This document shows, piece after piece, positions 1 to 9,177 of a stretch of DNA of 64,000 nt. The notes under the pieces were generated by a model that ran no database searches, was not told the origin of the DNA, and worked only from the letters and a program-made list of their open reading frames with translations. The position numbers and the translations under genes were made by a program. The stretch covers positions 8,111,501 through 8,175,500 of the forward strand of contig CP085629.1 in NCBI GenBank assembly GCA_024704175.1. The letters are read 5' to 3'. Each line of letters starts with the position of its first letter. Within the stretch, counting starts at the first letter, position 1. The DNA comes from Paenibacillus sp. P25. GTDB lineage: Bacteria > Bacillota > Bacilli > Paenibacillales > NBRC-103111.

Positions 1-451
1 CGACTCCTTGGACCCGCCGGATTTTTGCTTATCCTTGGATTCCTGGCCCTGGTCTTTGGACTGTTCGGAAGAGGAGGCGCCGCCTTCCTTGTTTTGTTCC
101 GCTCCGCCTTCTTTCCCTTTCTCTTTCGCTTTCCAATAAGACTCGCCCTGGCGTATCTTTTCCTGATATTCGTATTCGCGAAGCAGCATCTTTTTCTGCT
201 CGGCCTGCAGCTTTTTCAGATGCTCTTTCTCGGCTTTCCGCATTTTATTCTGCTGTTCGTACTCCTGCTTCTTGATTTCCTGGTACATCTTCATATGCTG
301 CTGCAGCACGGTATCGATCGGCTTGGTCTGTTCCTGCTTTTGACCTTGTGCCTTTTGTTTCTGGTTGGATTGCTTTTGCCCGTAACCGCAGACCGGCGGC
401 GCTAAGGAACAGAGCCGCGCAGCAGAGCAGCATCCCTAGTCGAAAGTACAT
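1..451 (-). CDS. Charged coiled-coil lipoprotein, 3' end beyond the window, frame-broken
   Basis: The reading frame opens at 451 with a hydrophobic signal (MLLCCAALFLSA). It then jumps frame near 390-400, and the continuing frame begins CGYGQKQ. Joined, the two pieces give LFLSA-A-C, a lipobox, so the mature protein would start with a lipid-modified Cys at the outer face of the membrane. The rest, about 125 residues, is almost only Lys, Glu, Gln, Ala and Arg with a heptad-like pattern and a Ser/Lys/Gln tail running off the left edge. No enzyme motif is visible. I do not recognise the family. A charged helical stalk or scaffold is the simplest reading. The single-base break looks like an indel in a GC-rich stretch. 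Confidence 0.6.
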
Positions 452-597
452 ACATTTCGCCCCTCTGAAAAAAATAAGTAAGAACGGATGATTTTGCGCT
501 TAGTGTGCCCTTCCCGGGGAAAAACATGAGTACGCTCGCATGTCTTGCTTTTTCATGTATACTAAGCTTTAGGCTTAGACGAAGGAGGGGGTTTCGG

Positions 598-1659
598 ATG
601 AAATCAGTAGTGGGGACCGTGCTGTTTGTCCTGATCGGTCTGGTGGCGGCTGTCGGTATCGGATTCTACCCGACCTTCTCTTCGGCCCCGCTGGTTAAGG
701 ATGATGAGCAGTCGGGCTTCGATCAGGAAATCGTGATCAAATTCAGCCATGTGGTGGCGGAGAATACGCCGAAAGGGCTGGCGGCTCAGGAATTCGCCCG
801 GCGGGTGAAGGAGAAAACGAACGGGCGGGTAAAAGTCGAGGTGTTCCCCAACGGGGTGCTGTATACCGAAAGCGATGAATTCAGTGCGCTCATGCGCGGC
901 GACATTCAAATGATCGCCCCGTCCTTCTCCAATGTGTCCGAGGTGGTTCCGTCGTTTGCCGTCTGGGACCTGCCGTTTGCCTTTATGAACAATGACGCGC
1001 TCCAGGACGCGTTCGACGGCGATGTCGGCCGGTCGCTGTTCGCTAAGCTTGGAGCCAAGAACACGGTGGGGATGGCGTATTGGGGGAACGGATTCAGGCA
1101 AATCACGAGCAACCGGGGGCCGATCATACATCCTTCCGATTTTCAGGGACTGAGGTTCCGGATTCTGCCGAGCAAGGTGATCGAAACCTATTTCCATGCG
1201 CTCGATGCCAAAACCGATGCGATTCCGTTCAACGACGTATACCGCGCTTTGGAATCGGGGGCGGTGGACGGGGAAGAAAACTCGATCTCGAATATCAACT
1301 CCAAAAAGTTTTACCAGGTTCAGAAATATATGACGATCAGCAATCATTCGTACCTGGGGTACGCCGTGCTAATGAATAAAGCGTACTGGAACAAAATACC
1401 TGTGAATCTGCAGGCAAAAATAACGGAAGCGATGCAGGAGACAACCCGTTGGGCGAACCAGAACGCCATCCGTATGAACGAGGAGCGACTGGAGGAAATT
1501 AAACGAAGAAGCAGCATTCAGATTTATACGCTGTCCGCGGAAGAAAAGGCGGAGTGGATCCGGGCCTGGCGTCCGCTATATTCACAGTACGAAAGCATTC
1601 TCGGGCGGGATCTTATGGAAAAAATAGATGAGCTGCAGAAAAAATATAGCGGCGGGTGA
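598..1659 (+). CDS. dctP: TRAP-type C4-dicarboxylate substrate-binding protein (DctP family)
   Basis: Extracytoplasmic binding protein of the DctP/TRAP family, about 353 residues. It starts with a signal/anchor (VVGTVLFVLIGLVAAVGIG), then the family core: KFSHVVAENTPKG, a region around GLRFRILPS that carries the ligand-binding Arg of TRAP proteins, and the usual C-terminal EEIKRRSSIQIYTLS part. I chose ATG 598 because GAAGGAGGGGG lies just upstream; an in-frame GTG at 505 has no such site. There is no lipobox Cys, so it is likely membrane-anchored by the uncleaved signal or secreted. No dctQ/dctM permease genes lie downstream. It may work with a permease elsewhere or serve as a ligand sensor beside a two-component system, as DctB does in Bacillus. 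Confidence 0.88.
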   Translation: MKSVVGTVLFVLIGLVAAVGIGFYPTFSSAPLVKDDEQSGFDQEIVIKFSHVVAENTPKGLAAQEFARRVKEKTNGRVKVEVFPNGVLYTESDEFSALMRGDIQMIAPSFSNVSEVVPSFAVWDLPFAFMNNDALQDAFDGDVGRSLFAKLGAKNTVGMAYWGNGFRQITSNRGPIIHPSDFQGLRFRILPSKVIETYFHALDAKTDAIPFNDVYRALESGAVDGEENSISNINSKKFYQVQKYMTISNHSYLGYAVLMNKAYWNKIPVNLQAKITEAMQETTRWANQNAIRMNEERLEEIKRRSSIQIYTLSAEEKAEWIRAWRPLYSQYESILGRDLMEKIDELQKKYSGG

Positions 1660-1927
1660 CTCCGGCTTATGGTTAAGCCGGAAAGCTTGCCTAAGGGAAA
1701 TGTCAAACGGACAATAGAGGTAACGAGGGGAGTGGGGTATCCACTTCCGGTCGCTGTTGTCTGCGGGAAATACTTATTGGAAGCCGCTTTATAGCGGTTA
1801 TTTCCCGCAGACAAAGGCGAACGCTGGCTCTCCTACAGTGGATACCCCACTCCCGTATCTATCTCTATTCTTGTCAAATGCATTATTTTAGGCACTTCAA
1901 CTCCGGCTTAAAGTCAAGCCGGAGTCA
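1657..1927. repeat. 270 bp nested inverted repeat with terminal repeats
   Basis: The whole gap between two genes folds on itself. The ends are TGACTCCGGCTT (1657-1668) and its exact reverse complement (1916-1927); the left copy includes the dctP stop codon. Inside are an 18 bp perfect arm pair (1728-1745 with 1837-1854, core AGTGGGGTATCCACT), a 16 bp perfect pair (1757-1772 with 1799-1814, TTGTCTGCGGGAAATA) and a small innermost stem (1784-1788 with 1793-1797). Each end also makes its own hairpin (1662-1681; 1900-1925). No reading frame of note lies within. It resembles a MITE-type or other non-coding mobile repeat, or a cruciform. The left end hairpin could also stop dctP transcription. Confidence 0.8.
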
Positions 1928-1945
1928 GTGTTGTAAAGTAGAAGA

Positions 1946-2629
1946 TTAAGCCGTATCGGTGGATAGGACATACACCTTCACATTTTTCTTGACCCCGAAC
2001 TCTTTGGCTTCGGCCAAATCGTTCATATAGACGTCAATCCGGGAGCCGCGGATGGCCGAGCCGATGTCTTCGGCTTGACGAATCCCGATGCCGTCGATGT
2101 AGACCGTGGACCCGAGCGGGATAACCGACGGATCGACGGCGATCGTCCGGCCCTCCTGCACTTTATTCCCGCTATAGGTGATGCCGTATCCGGGGGTGTC
2201 CGGCTTCTTGCCGGTCGATTCATAGCCGGCTGTATAAGCGGTAAGCGTTGTAGAAATGACCCGCTGCACGACGCCCTTTTGCCCCTGCGGCGGCGTTAAG
2301 GCCGTCGGCGGAATTTGCAGCCGGCTTCCTACGGACAGCCGGTTCGGATTCTCAAGGCTGTTCTCCGCCATGAGATCCTGCACGTCCACACCGAACGAGC
2401 GGGCAATTTTGTATAAGGTATCGCCTGGAGCGACCCGATACTCCAGCTGCGGCGGAAGCTCCGGCGCAGCCGGTTCGGAGTCCTCCAGGTAGCGGGACGC
2501 AAACGAAAGATCGGGCAGCGCTTCCACCGAATCTTGTTCGGCGTAATAGGCATAAGCGGACATGCTATGGAAGAAAAGCATCAGCAGCAGGACGGGAGCG
2601 AAACGACAAACGAATTTCTTGCGATTCAT
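1946..2629 (-). CDS. LysM and 3D domain cell-wall protein (YocH-like)
   Basis: Secreted cell-wall-active protein of about 227 residues. It has an N-terminal signal (VLLLMLFFHSMSAYA), one LysM peptidoglycan-binding domain (about residues 73-120, YRVAPGDTLYKIARSFGV to GSRLQIPP), and a C-terminal 3D domain with the conserved aspartates in AVDPSVIPLG, AEDIGSAIRG and RIDVYM. The 3D fold is shared with MltA-type lytic transglycosylases and with Bacillus YocH, so a muralytic role at the wall is likely. ATG 2629 is preceded by AAGGAGGATTCACTGAA; upstream in-frame starts lack a site. The gene reads without a break. It converges with dctP across the inverted repeat. Confidence 0.88.
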   Translation of the reverse strand: MNRKKFVCRFAPVLLLMLFFHSMSAYAYYAEQDSVEALPDLSFASRYLEDSEPAAPELPPQLEYRVAPGDTLYKIARSFGVDVQDLMAENSLENPNRLSVGSRLQIPPTALTPPQGQKGVVQRVISTTLTAYTAGYESTGKKPDTPGYGITYSGNKVQEGRTIAVDPSVIPLGSTVYIDGIGIRQAEDIGSAIRGSRIDVYMNDLAEAKEFGVKKNVKVYVLSTDTA

Positions 2630-2857
2630 TTCAGTGAATCCTCCTTCTGAAAGTGAGAAGTGATAGTCATAGAGTTGACCGAAATGGAAGATTATAAACC
2701 TATCAAGGGCGAAAAATAGTTTCGGAGCCTCAGCGCCGCCCTGGTTTATTTGGTAAGGTGCTGCCGGTATGGTATACTTTTCCTGGTAAATGGGAAGCGG
2801 CGATCCTTTTAGTTGACATAAAGAAAAAGCTTCTGAAAGTATAAACATGGAGGTCCT

Positions 2858-4543
2858 ATGAGCGATTCGGCAGTAGTAAGGCTTCAGGAAGTAACGAAAA
2901 GAATCGGCGGCAGAACGATTGTCGACCGGCTGAGCTTTGAAGTCCGTCCGGGCGAGGTGTTCGGATTTCTCGGTCCGAACGGAGCGGGCAAAACGACGAC
3001 CATTCGGATGATGGTAGGGCTTATATCCATGACGGAAGGCGAAGTATTGATCAAAGGATTAAGCGTGAGACGCGAATTCGAGCAGGCCATGGTCCATGTG
3101 GGGGCCATCGTGGAAAATCCGGAATTTTACGGGTTTATGAGCGGCTATAACAATCTTGTCCATTTCGCCCGGATGACCCCCGGGGTGGAGAAGGAACGGA
3201 TTGACGAAGTCGTCAAGCTGGTTCGGCTGGAGAACCGGATCCACGATAAGGTCAAGACCTACTCGCTCGGCATGCGTCAGCGGCTCGGCGTAGCGCAGGC
3301 GATCCTCCATCGTCCGGCGGTCCTGGTGCTGGACGAGCCGACCAACGGGCTGGACCCGGAGGGCATCCGGGAGCTCCGCGATTATTTGCGGCGCCTGGCG
3401 CAGGTGGAGGGTCTCGCCGTGATCGTATCGAGCCATCTGCTGTCGGAGATGGAGCTGATGTGCGACCGGGTCGCGATCATTCAGAACGGGCGGTCGCTGG
3501 ATGTGCGGTCCTTTAAGGATGCGCCTGCGGGTACCGGGATGATTGAGGTTTGTTTTGAAGTGGATGCCCCGGAGGCCGCCTTGCGGCTTGCCGGAGCCGG
3601 TGCGCGTCTCGGAGAAGGCTCCGAGCTGATCGCGGAGCTCGCCGATAGAAGAGATGCGGTGGCGGCGCTTAATGCGAAGCTTGTTGCGGAGGGTATTCAG
3701 GTTTACGGCATCCGCACGCAGACCAAAACGCTGGAGGAGCAATTCCTCGAGGTGACAAGGGGAATCGCATTGTCTAGTCTGCTTCGGCTCGTACAAAATG
3801 AGCAAATCAAAATTTACTCCCGCCTGCGGACCTGGATTATGCTGGCCATTATGGCGCTGTCGGTCATCGGGATGGCCATTTTGATGAAATATGTGGTCGA
3901 AACAGGCATGAATCACGTGCTTCAGTTCATGGCGTTCGCCTCGAATTTGACGGGGCTTGCCTTTATTTTCTCGGTGATTGTGGCAGGGGACAGCGTGGTC
4001 GCGGAATATACATGGGGAACGATTAAGCTTCTGCTGATCCGCCCGGTGTCCCGGGGCAAAATCCTGCTTGCTAAATATATATCCGTTCTATTGTTTCTGC
4101 TGGTGCTATTGCTGGTGCTGATTATCCTATCCTACCTGGCGGGGCTCCTGCTGTTCGGAGTAAGCGGAACAGTGAGCCCGGATTCGAGCCTTCCGGCAAT
4201 CCTTCAGAAATACGGCTTGACGGCGGTGGAACTGGTCATGACGGTGACGCTCGCTTTCATGATCTCGGCGGTGTTCCGCAGCGGCTCTTTGGCGATCGGC
4301 CTGTCGATTTTTCTCATGTTCACGGCCAATTCCATCGTACTGGTGCTGGCGCAGCTCAAGTATAACTGGGTAAAATATCTTCTGTTTGCCAATACGGATT
4401 TGTCGCCTTATCTGAACGGCGGCAAGCCGATGATTCCCGGAATGACGCTCGGCTTTTCCGTAACGATGCTGGTGCTGTATTGGGTGCTGTTTTATGCGGT
4501 GTCCTGGCTGATCTTTACGAGACGCGACGTGGCGGGGAATTAA
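2858..4543 (+). CDS. ABC transporter, ATPase plus permease read as one frame (probably two genes)
   Basis: Residues 1-300 form an ABC-type exporter ATPase with Walker A GPNGAGKTT, signature YSLGMRQRLG, Walker B VLVLDEPTNGLDP and the C-terminal LEEQFLEVTRG that typically ends BcrA/NatA-type ATPases. The remainder is an ABC-2 permease with about six membrane segments (for example WIMLAIMALSVIGMAILM). The two are fused only because a G run at 3759-3762 reads GGGG. With one more G the ATPase would end in EVTRGNRIV and a stop at 3775-3777, overlapping a TTG start for the permease at 3770. Two translationally coupled genes are therefore more likely than a true fusion. The substrate is unknown; relatives export peptides, antibiotics or sodium. 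Confidence 0.85.
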   Translation: MSDSAVVRLQEVTKRIGGRTIVDRLSFEVRPGEVFGFLGPNGAGKTTTIRMMVGLISMTEGEVLIKGLSVRREFEQAMVHVGAIVENPEFYGFMSGYNNLVHFARMTPGVEKERIDEVVKLVRLENRIHDKVKTYSLGMRQRLGVAQAILHRPAVLVLDEPTNGLDPEGIRELRDYLRRLAQVEGLAVIVSSHLLSEMELMCDRVAIIQNGRSLDVRSFKDAPAGTGMIEVCFEVDAPEAALRLAGAGARLGEGSELIAELADRRDAVAALNAKLVAEGIQVYGIRTQTKTLEEQFLEVTRGIALSSLLRLVQNEQIKIYSRLRTWIMLAIMALSVIGMAILMKYVVETGMNHVLQFMAFASNLTGLAFIFSVIVAGDSVVAEYTWGTIKLLLIRPVSRGKILLAKYISVLLFLLVLLLVLIILSYLAGLLLFGVSGTVSPDSSLPAILQKYGLTAVELVMTVTLAFMISAVFRSGSLAIGLSIFLMFTANSIVLVLAQLKYNWVKYLLFANTDLSPYLNGGKPMIPGMTLGFSVTMLVLYWVLFYAVSWLIFTRRDVAGN

Positions 4544-4556
4544 GAAGAGGGTGGTT

Positions 4557-4597
4557 ACGGTCCGTTAAAAGGGAGACCTGCGTACGGGCCGTTTTTC
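4557..4597 (+). terminator. Intrinsic terminator after the ABC transporter
   Basis: Arms ACGGTCCG (4557-4564) and CGGGCCGT (4585-4592) pair with one G-U and are followed by TTTTTC. Confidence 0.6.
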
Positions 4598-4648
4598 TAT
4601 TGGATTCATCTAATGCTGATTAACATGAATTCGGAGGGGAGACTCCGC

Positions 4649-5448
4649 ATGGGGAAACGCTTCTCATCACCTGCCTGCTGACGATGATCATTCACGCGGC
4701 GGAGACCATGTCCTACGCCATAAGGCTGGCGGGCGTGCGAACCCGCAAGCTGGCAGTGGCTTTATCGTTAACCGGCATCATCGTGCTGGTCTCTCGAACG
4801 TCAAATATGGTTCAGGGGATATTTACCGGAAATATGATCGATGCGGCGATCCAGAAGCCTTGGCTCCCGCTCGAAACCTGGCTTCATTGGATCATTCTAT
4901 CCGCTTCGGCGGGCACACTGCTTTCGATCATATTGTTCCCGACGGCGGTGAAGCTGGCGATGCGGCTCGTATCCAAGCTGGAGGCGTCCGGCTCGATCCC
5001 GCAACTGGTGAAGGATTCGGTCAACATCGCGCAGCTCCGGCAAATCCGGCATCATATCCGTTATCCCCGCTGGGAAATGCTGAAACGGCTCCGGATCGGC
5101 GGGATCCCGAAGCGGTCGCTGCTCATGAATGTGCTCATTACAGGAATCTATACGGTTGGCGTCCTTTCGGCTTTATTCGCGGCTTATCTGGTTCCCGACA
5201 CGAGAACAACGGCGTCCATGTCATCCGGGCTGATCAACGGAATCGCCACGATTCTGCTGACCGTGTTCGTCGATCCGCAGGTTGCCCTGCTTATGGATAA
5301 AGCGATCAACGGGCGGATCGAGACCGCCGAAACCAACAAGATGTTCGGGCTCCTGATGCTCTCCCGCTGGGCAGGCACGATGCTGGCCCAGTTGCTCCTC
5401 GTCCCCGGGGCTTACCTCATTGTGTGGATTGTCAGACTTCTGCACTAA
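4649..5448 (+). CDS. amj: Lipid II flippase Amj (alternate to MurJ)
   Basis: Polytopic membrane protein of about 265 residues that matches Amj/YdaH of Bacillus, the alternate flippase moving lipid II across the membrane for peptidoglycan synthesis. Recognised from MIIHAAETMSYAIRLAGVR, KLAVALSLTGIIVLVSRTSN and the later NVLITGIYTVGVLSA segment. The first in-frame ATG is 4684, but homologues carry about a dozen residues before MIIHAAE. ATG 4649, behind GGAGGGGAGACTCCGC, gives M-G-E-T-L-L-I-T-C-L-L-T-MIIH if the GGGG at 4651-4654 had one more G. I therefore place the start at 4649 with a one-base deletion. In Bacillus subtilis amj answers to cell-envelope stress through sigma-M; no such promoter was confirmed here. 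Confidence 0.85.
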
Positions 5449-5514
5449 TTTACCGAATATTGATAAAAAATATCGTTTTTAAAACATATGTAAAGGCAAA
5501 AGGAAATTCTCGAT

Positions 5515-5543
5515 TTGTGTCGAAAAAGTATACTATTCATAAT
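5515..5543 (+). promoter_or_regulatory. Candidate sigma-A promoter for phnC-phnE-phnE
   Basis: TTGTGT (5515-5520), a 17-base gap and CATAAT (5538-5543), about 30 bases ahead of the phnC ATG in an AT-rich stretch. Two mismatches in the -35 make this tentative. Confidence 0.35.
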
Positions 5544-5573
5544 TAAATTTCAAAAGGGGAAAACCGGTAATCT

Positions 5574-6345
5574 ATGATCGAATTTCAAAATGTCTCCAAA
5601 GTATACCCCAACGGGACGATTGGACTAAACAATATTAATCTGACCATTGGTAAAGGCGAGTTTGTCGTGATCGTCGGACTGTCGGGTGCCGGTAAATCCA
5701 CCTTGCTCCGTTCCATCAATCGGCTGCACGAGATCAGTGAAGGCCAGATTCTGATCGACGGACGCTCGATCACGGCGGCGAAAGGCACACAGGTCGCGTC
5801 ATCTGCGCCGCGATATCGGGATGATTTTCCAAAACTTCAACCTCGTGAAGCGCTCCTCGGTTCTGCGAAACGTCCTTTCCGGCCGGGTGGGCTATCATTC
5901 GACCTTGAGAACGCCTGCTGGGCCTGTTTCCCAAAGAGGATGTCGAGCTGGCTCTAAAGGCGCTCGAGCGCGTCAATATCCGCGAGAAGGCCTATGCCCG
6001 GGCGGACGAGCTGTCCGGCGGCCAGCAGCAGCGCGTATCCATTGCCCGCGCCCTTGCGCAGGAGGCGAAAATTATACTGGCGGACGAGCCTGTTGCATCT
6101 CTTGACCCGCTGACGACGCGCCAGGTTATGGACGATCTGAAGCGAATCAATCAGGAGCTCGGCATTACAACCATCGTCAACCTTCACTTTATCGACCTGG
6201 CCCGGGAATATGCCACCCGGATCATCGGCCTCAGGGCCGGCAAGCTGGTATTCGACGGCCCTGTATCGGAGGCGACGGACGATAAGTTCTCCGAGATCTA
6301 CGGCAGAGCGATTAAGAAGGACGAACTGCTCGGGGGGACCAGTGA
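5574..6345 (+). CDS. phnC: Phosphonate/phosphite ABC transporter ATPase PhnC, frame-broken
   Basis: ATPase of the phosphonate-type importer. Walker A GLSGAGKSTLL, Q-loop IGMIFQNFNLVKR, signature ELSGGQQQRVSIARAL and Walker B IILADEPVASLDP are all present but spread over three frames, with breaks near 5793 and 5912. A third change in the GGGGGG at 6332-6337 would restore a stop (LLGGDQ-stop, TGA 6343-6345) that overlaps the phnE ATG as TGATG, a normal coupling. All catalytic motifs survive, so I take this as a working gene with sequence errors. It is first in a three-gene unit with two permeases; the binding protein phnD lies 3.8 kb away on the other strand. Confidence 0.85.
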
Positions 6346-7142
6346 TGAAGTCCGATTCCCCGTCCAAGCCGGCACCGCTGAAGAAGCCGGACCGTACCAA
6401 AACGTATTTGACGGCGATTTTCCTGATCCTGCTATTATGGGGGAGCGCTTATAAAACGGATGCCACCATCACCCAGCTGATTACGGGACTCCCCGAAATG
6501 GGCAATCTGCTGGTGGAGATGTTTCCCCCGGATTGGAGCTATATTGACGTTATCTGGCGACCGATGATGCAGACGATCCAGATGGCCGTCCTCGGTACGA
6601 CCTTCGGGGCGATTATTGCCGTTCCGGTGGCGCTGTTTGCCGCCGGCAATGTGACGAAGTCCGTGTTCCTGTATTATCCGGCCCGGTTTATTCTGAATCT
6701 GATCCGGACGATTCCGGACCTGCTGTTTGCGGCCGTATTCGTCGCCATCTTTGGACTGGGGCCCGTGGCTGGAGTGCTGGCGCTGACATTCTTCTCCTTC
6801 GGCCTCATTTCCAAGCTCTTGTACGAATCGATTGAAGCGATCGATCCCGGCCCGCTCGAGGCGATGACGGCGGTCGGCGCCAGTAAGCTGCAGTGGATTC
6901 ATTTCGGCGTCATTCCGCAGGTGATGGCCCAGTTCATGGCTTACCTGCTGTATACCTTCGAAGTCAATGTAAGAGCGGCCGCCGTGCTTGGACTGGTGGG
7001 CGCAGGGGGCATCGGGCTGTTCCTGGACCGTACGCTGAACCAGCTCCGTTATGACCGGGCTTCCACGATCATCATTGCGACGCTGATCATCGTGCTCATT
7101 ATCGATTACGCGAGTACTAAAATCCGGGAGAGACTGTTATGA
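6345..7142 (+). CDS. phnE: Phosphonate/phosphite ABC transporter permease PhnE (first copy)
   Basis: Inner-membrane permease of 265 residues. It has about six membrane segments and the binding-protein-dependent permease EAA-like loop around EAMTAVGASKLQWIHFGVIP, which docks PhnC. The start MKSDSPSKPAPLKK overlaps the inferred phnC stop. Its own stop overlaps the next gene's start (ATGA), so the two permeases are probably made together and form a heterodimer. Reads without a frame break. Confidence 0.9.
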   Translation: MKSDSPSKPAPLKKPDRTKTYLTAIFLILLLWGSAYKTDATITQLITGLPEMGNLLVEMFPPDWSYIDVIWRPMMQTIQMAVLGTTFGAIIAVPVALFAAGNVTKSVFLYYPARFILNLIRTIPDLLFAAVFVAIFGLGPVAGVLALTFFSFGLISKLLYESIEAIDPGPLEAMTAVGASKLQWIHFGVIPQVMAQFMAYLLYTFEVNVRAAAVLGLVGAGGIGLFLDRTLNQLRYDRASTIIIATLIIVLIIDYASTKIRERLL

Positions 7143-7942
7143 CGAAACCTAGTGCCAATACTCCTTCGCGTTATGGCGGCCGGATCCGCTTCTGGCTGGT
7201 GGCGCTCATTCTGCTTGTCATTTATATTTGGTCGTTCAGCGGCGTTCCTTTTGAGGGAATCAAAGAGACGGCCGGCCAAATCACCGTTTCCATTCTCAAA
7301 GGCTTATTCCACCCGGACTGGTCTTTCGTCTATATCCCCGAAGGGGAGGACCTGCTGCGCGGGTCGCTGGATACGCTGGCGATCTCCGTGCTCGGGACGT
7401 TCATTTCCGCCATTCTGTGCGTTCCCTTCGCCTTCTGGGCGGCCAACAACATGAGCCGGTTCAAGGCGTTCTCCGGGGCCGGAAAAGTGGTGCTGAGCGT
7501 TATTCGTACGTTCCCCGAGCTGGTTATGGCGATTCTGTTTATTAAAGCCGTCGGTCCGGGAGCTTATGCCGGGGTGCTGGCGCTCGGGCTGCATTCCATC
7601 GGGATGCTCGGCAAGCTGTTCTCCGAAGCCGTCGAGAATATGGACCTCGGGCCGACCGAGGCTCTGACCGCGTGCGGGGGCAATCGGCTGCAGGTGCTGT
7701 GGTTCGCCGTGATTCCGCAGGTGCTTCCGGATTTCTTCTCGTTCTCGCTGTACCGCTTTGAAATTAACGTGCGCTCCGCCGCCATTCTGGGGATGATCGG
7801 CGCGGGCGGTATCGGGACACCGCTGATCTTTGCGCTGGAGGCTCGCGCCTGGAACCGGGTCGGCATCATTCTGCTCGGCATTATCGTGATGGTTACGCTC
7901 ATCGACCTGATTTCAAGCTACATCCGGAAACGGATTGTATAA
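7139..7942 (+). CDS. phnE: Phosphonate/phosphite ABC transporter permease PhnE (second copy)
   Basis: Second permease, 267 residues, related to the first: EAA-like loop EALTACGGNRLQVLWFAVIP and matching C-terminal NVRSAAILGMIGAGGIGTPL. Two distinct PhnE proteins behind PhnC is the usual Gram-positive arrangement. The ATG overlaps the upstream stop by four bases. A strong terminator follows at 7959, ending the unit. No phosphonate-degrading enzyme (C-P lyase, phosphonatase) or phosphite dehydrogenase is nearby, so the substrate cannot be narrowed further. Confidence 0.9.
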   Translation: MTKPSANTPSRYGGRIRFWLVALILLVIYIWSFSGVPFEGIKETAGQITVSILKGLFHPDWSFVYIPEGEDLLRGSLDTLAISVLGTFISAILCVPFAFWAANNMSRFKAFSGAGKVVLSVIRTFPELVMAILFIKAVGPGAYAGVLALGLHSIGMLGKLFSEAVENMDLGPTEALTACGGNRLQVLWFAVIPQVLPDFFSFSLYRFEINVRSAAILGMIGAGGIGTPLIFALEARAWNRVGIILLGIIVMVTLIDLISSYIRKRIV

Positions 7943-7958
7943 TCAGCGAAAAAAAAGT

Positions 7959-8005
7959 GGCGGCCGCTGCTCCGAATAGGCTCGGAGGGCGGCCGCCGCT
8001 TTTTA
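7959..8005 (+). terminator. Strong intrinsic terminator after phnE
   Basis: Long GC-rich hairpin: GGCGGCCGC-TG-CTCCGA pairs with TCGGAG-G-GCGGCCGCC, followed by a T run. Confidence 0.85.
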
Positions 8006-8041
8006 ATGCTGCAGAAGGGAAGACGGATGGGGCAGACTTGT

Positions 8042-9032
8042 TTATGTACGGACCAGGAGTACCTTTCCTGTTCTCCCAGGCGCCGCCGCAGCGAAAAGGG
8101 CGTTTGGATAGTCCGTCAAATCAAACCGGTTATCCGTCTCCCAAAGATGCAGTCGCCGTTTCTCTAGCAAACGGATCAGCGTGCGGAACGTCCTCTGCCA
8201 TTCGTCCGGTGTAACCCGGTTCAGCCAGTGCCTCAAATGAAACAACTCGAAACGGACCCCGGCCGCCCGTGCGTACTGTGATAAATTCAAGGGTTCCCCG
8301 GAGAGGAGACCGATGCTGATCACCGCGCCTCCGGGTCTGCGTGCACGCTATCAGGTCTGCGCCGCTCCTTCCGCCCACGCAGTCGACAGTCGCCGTCACC
8401 CCGTTTCCGTTCGTCCATTCCGTTACGGCATCGTGCAGATCCGTTTCACCGGTATTGACGACACGCCAAGCGCCGAGGGAAATCAGTTCCCCGGTATGGC
8501 GATCGCTCCGTACGATGGAAATCAGACGGAAACCGAGCAATGTGGACAGCTGGGAGAAGATTCGCCCGATGGCCGACCCGCCGGCATTGACGGCGAGCAC
8601 ATCGCCGCCGCCGAGCCTTAAGACATCGGTGCAAAGCAGCCAAGCGGTCACAGGGTTGATATACAACTGGCTGGCTGTGGCATCCTCCAGGCTCGCCGGA
8701 ACCGGGACGGCCCATTCGGCGGGCGAAACGACAAGCTCCTGCCAAGTGCCCTCGCCCCTCAGCGGAAGAACGCGCGTGCCGATCATGGAGCGAGAGACGC
8801 CGCCGCCGACGTCCTCGACGGTCCCGACCCCTTCATAGCCGGGGACAAAAGGCAGTGCGATCCGATGAGCATAAGCGCCCCGGACCGGGAGCAGATCCGA
8901 AGGATTGATGGGGCTGGCCGTCATCCGGACGAGGATTTCCCCAGCCTGAGGACGCGGGGGCTCCCTGCGCTTCAGCGTCAACACTTCCGCCGGTTCGCCG
9001 AACCGTTCGCAGTAGATCATCCATGGCTCCAT
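8042..9032 (-). CDS. MDR-family NAD(P)-dependent oxidoreductase (quinone/enoyl reductase type), frame-broken
   Basis: Medium-chain dehydrogenase/reductase of about 330 residues. The N-terminal half shows NPSDLLPVRGAY and LPFVPGYEGVGTVEDVG; the cofactor half shows VNAGGSAIGRIFSQLSTLLG and later TVDCVGG. This looks like the zinc-free branch that includes quinone oxidoreductases and 2-enoyl thioester reductases. One frame change near 8325 joins ACTQTRR to PGGAVISIGLLSGEPLNLSQY. Start ATG 9032 follows AAAGGAGCGCTAGGT. It lies downstream of phnD on the same strand but behind a terminator, so a functional link to phosphonate uptake is not shown. Confidence 0.82.
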
Positions 9033-9059
9033 ACCTAGCGCTCCTTTCCTTTTTAGCAA

Positions 9060-9112
9060 GATCAACGTCTGCACCGTCCTTTTCTTGCAACGAACAGTGC
9101 GTTTATCCAGGT
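9060..9112. repeat. Dispersed hairpin repeat, copy 1 (diverged)
   Basis: ATCAACG, a CCGTCCTT-TCTT-CAA middle and GCGTTTATCC, lying between phnD and the MDR oxidoreductase. It aligns with a better preserved copy at 56993-57043, sharing CCGTCCTT, TCTT, CAA and GCGTTTATC in the same order and spacing. Confidence 0.55.
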
Positions 9113-9124
9113 TTCTATTCAACT

Positions 9125-9160
9125 GAAAAAGACAAGCCCGCAGGTAACTGCGGACTTGTC
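9125..9160 (-). terminator. Intrinsic terminator of phnD
   Basis: Reading the minus strand: GACAAGTCCGCAG, a short loop, CTGCGGGCTTGTC, then TTTTTC. The arms occupy 9131-9160. Confidence 0.85.
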
Positions 9161-9177
9161 GGCTTGAAGGGGCAATC

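Noticed and set aside
2858..4543. A true ATPase-permease fusion protein
   Set aside because: The ATPase tail and permease start overlap perfectly once one G is added; a homopolymer indel explains the joined reading.
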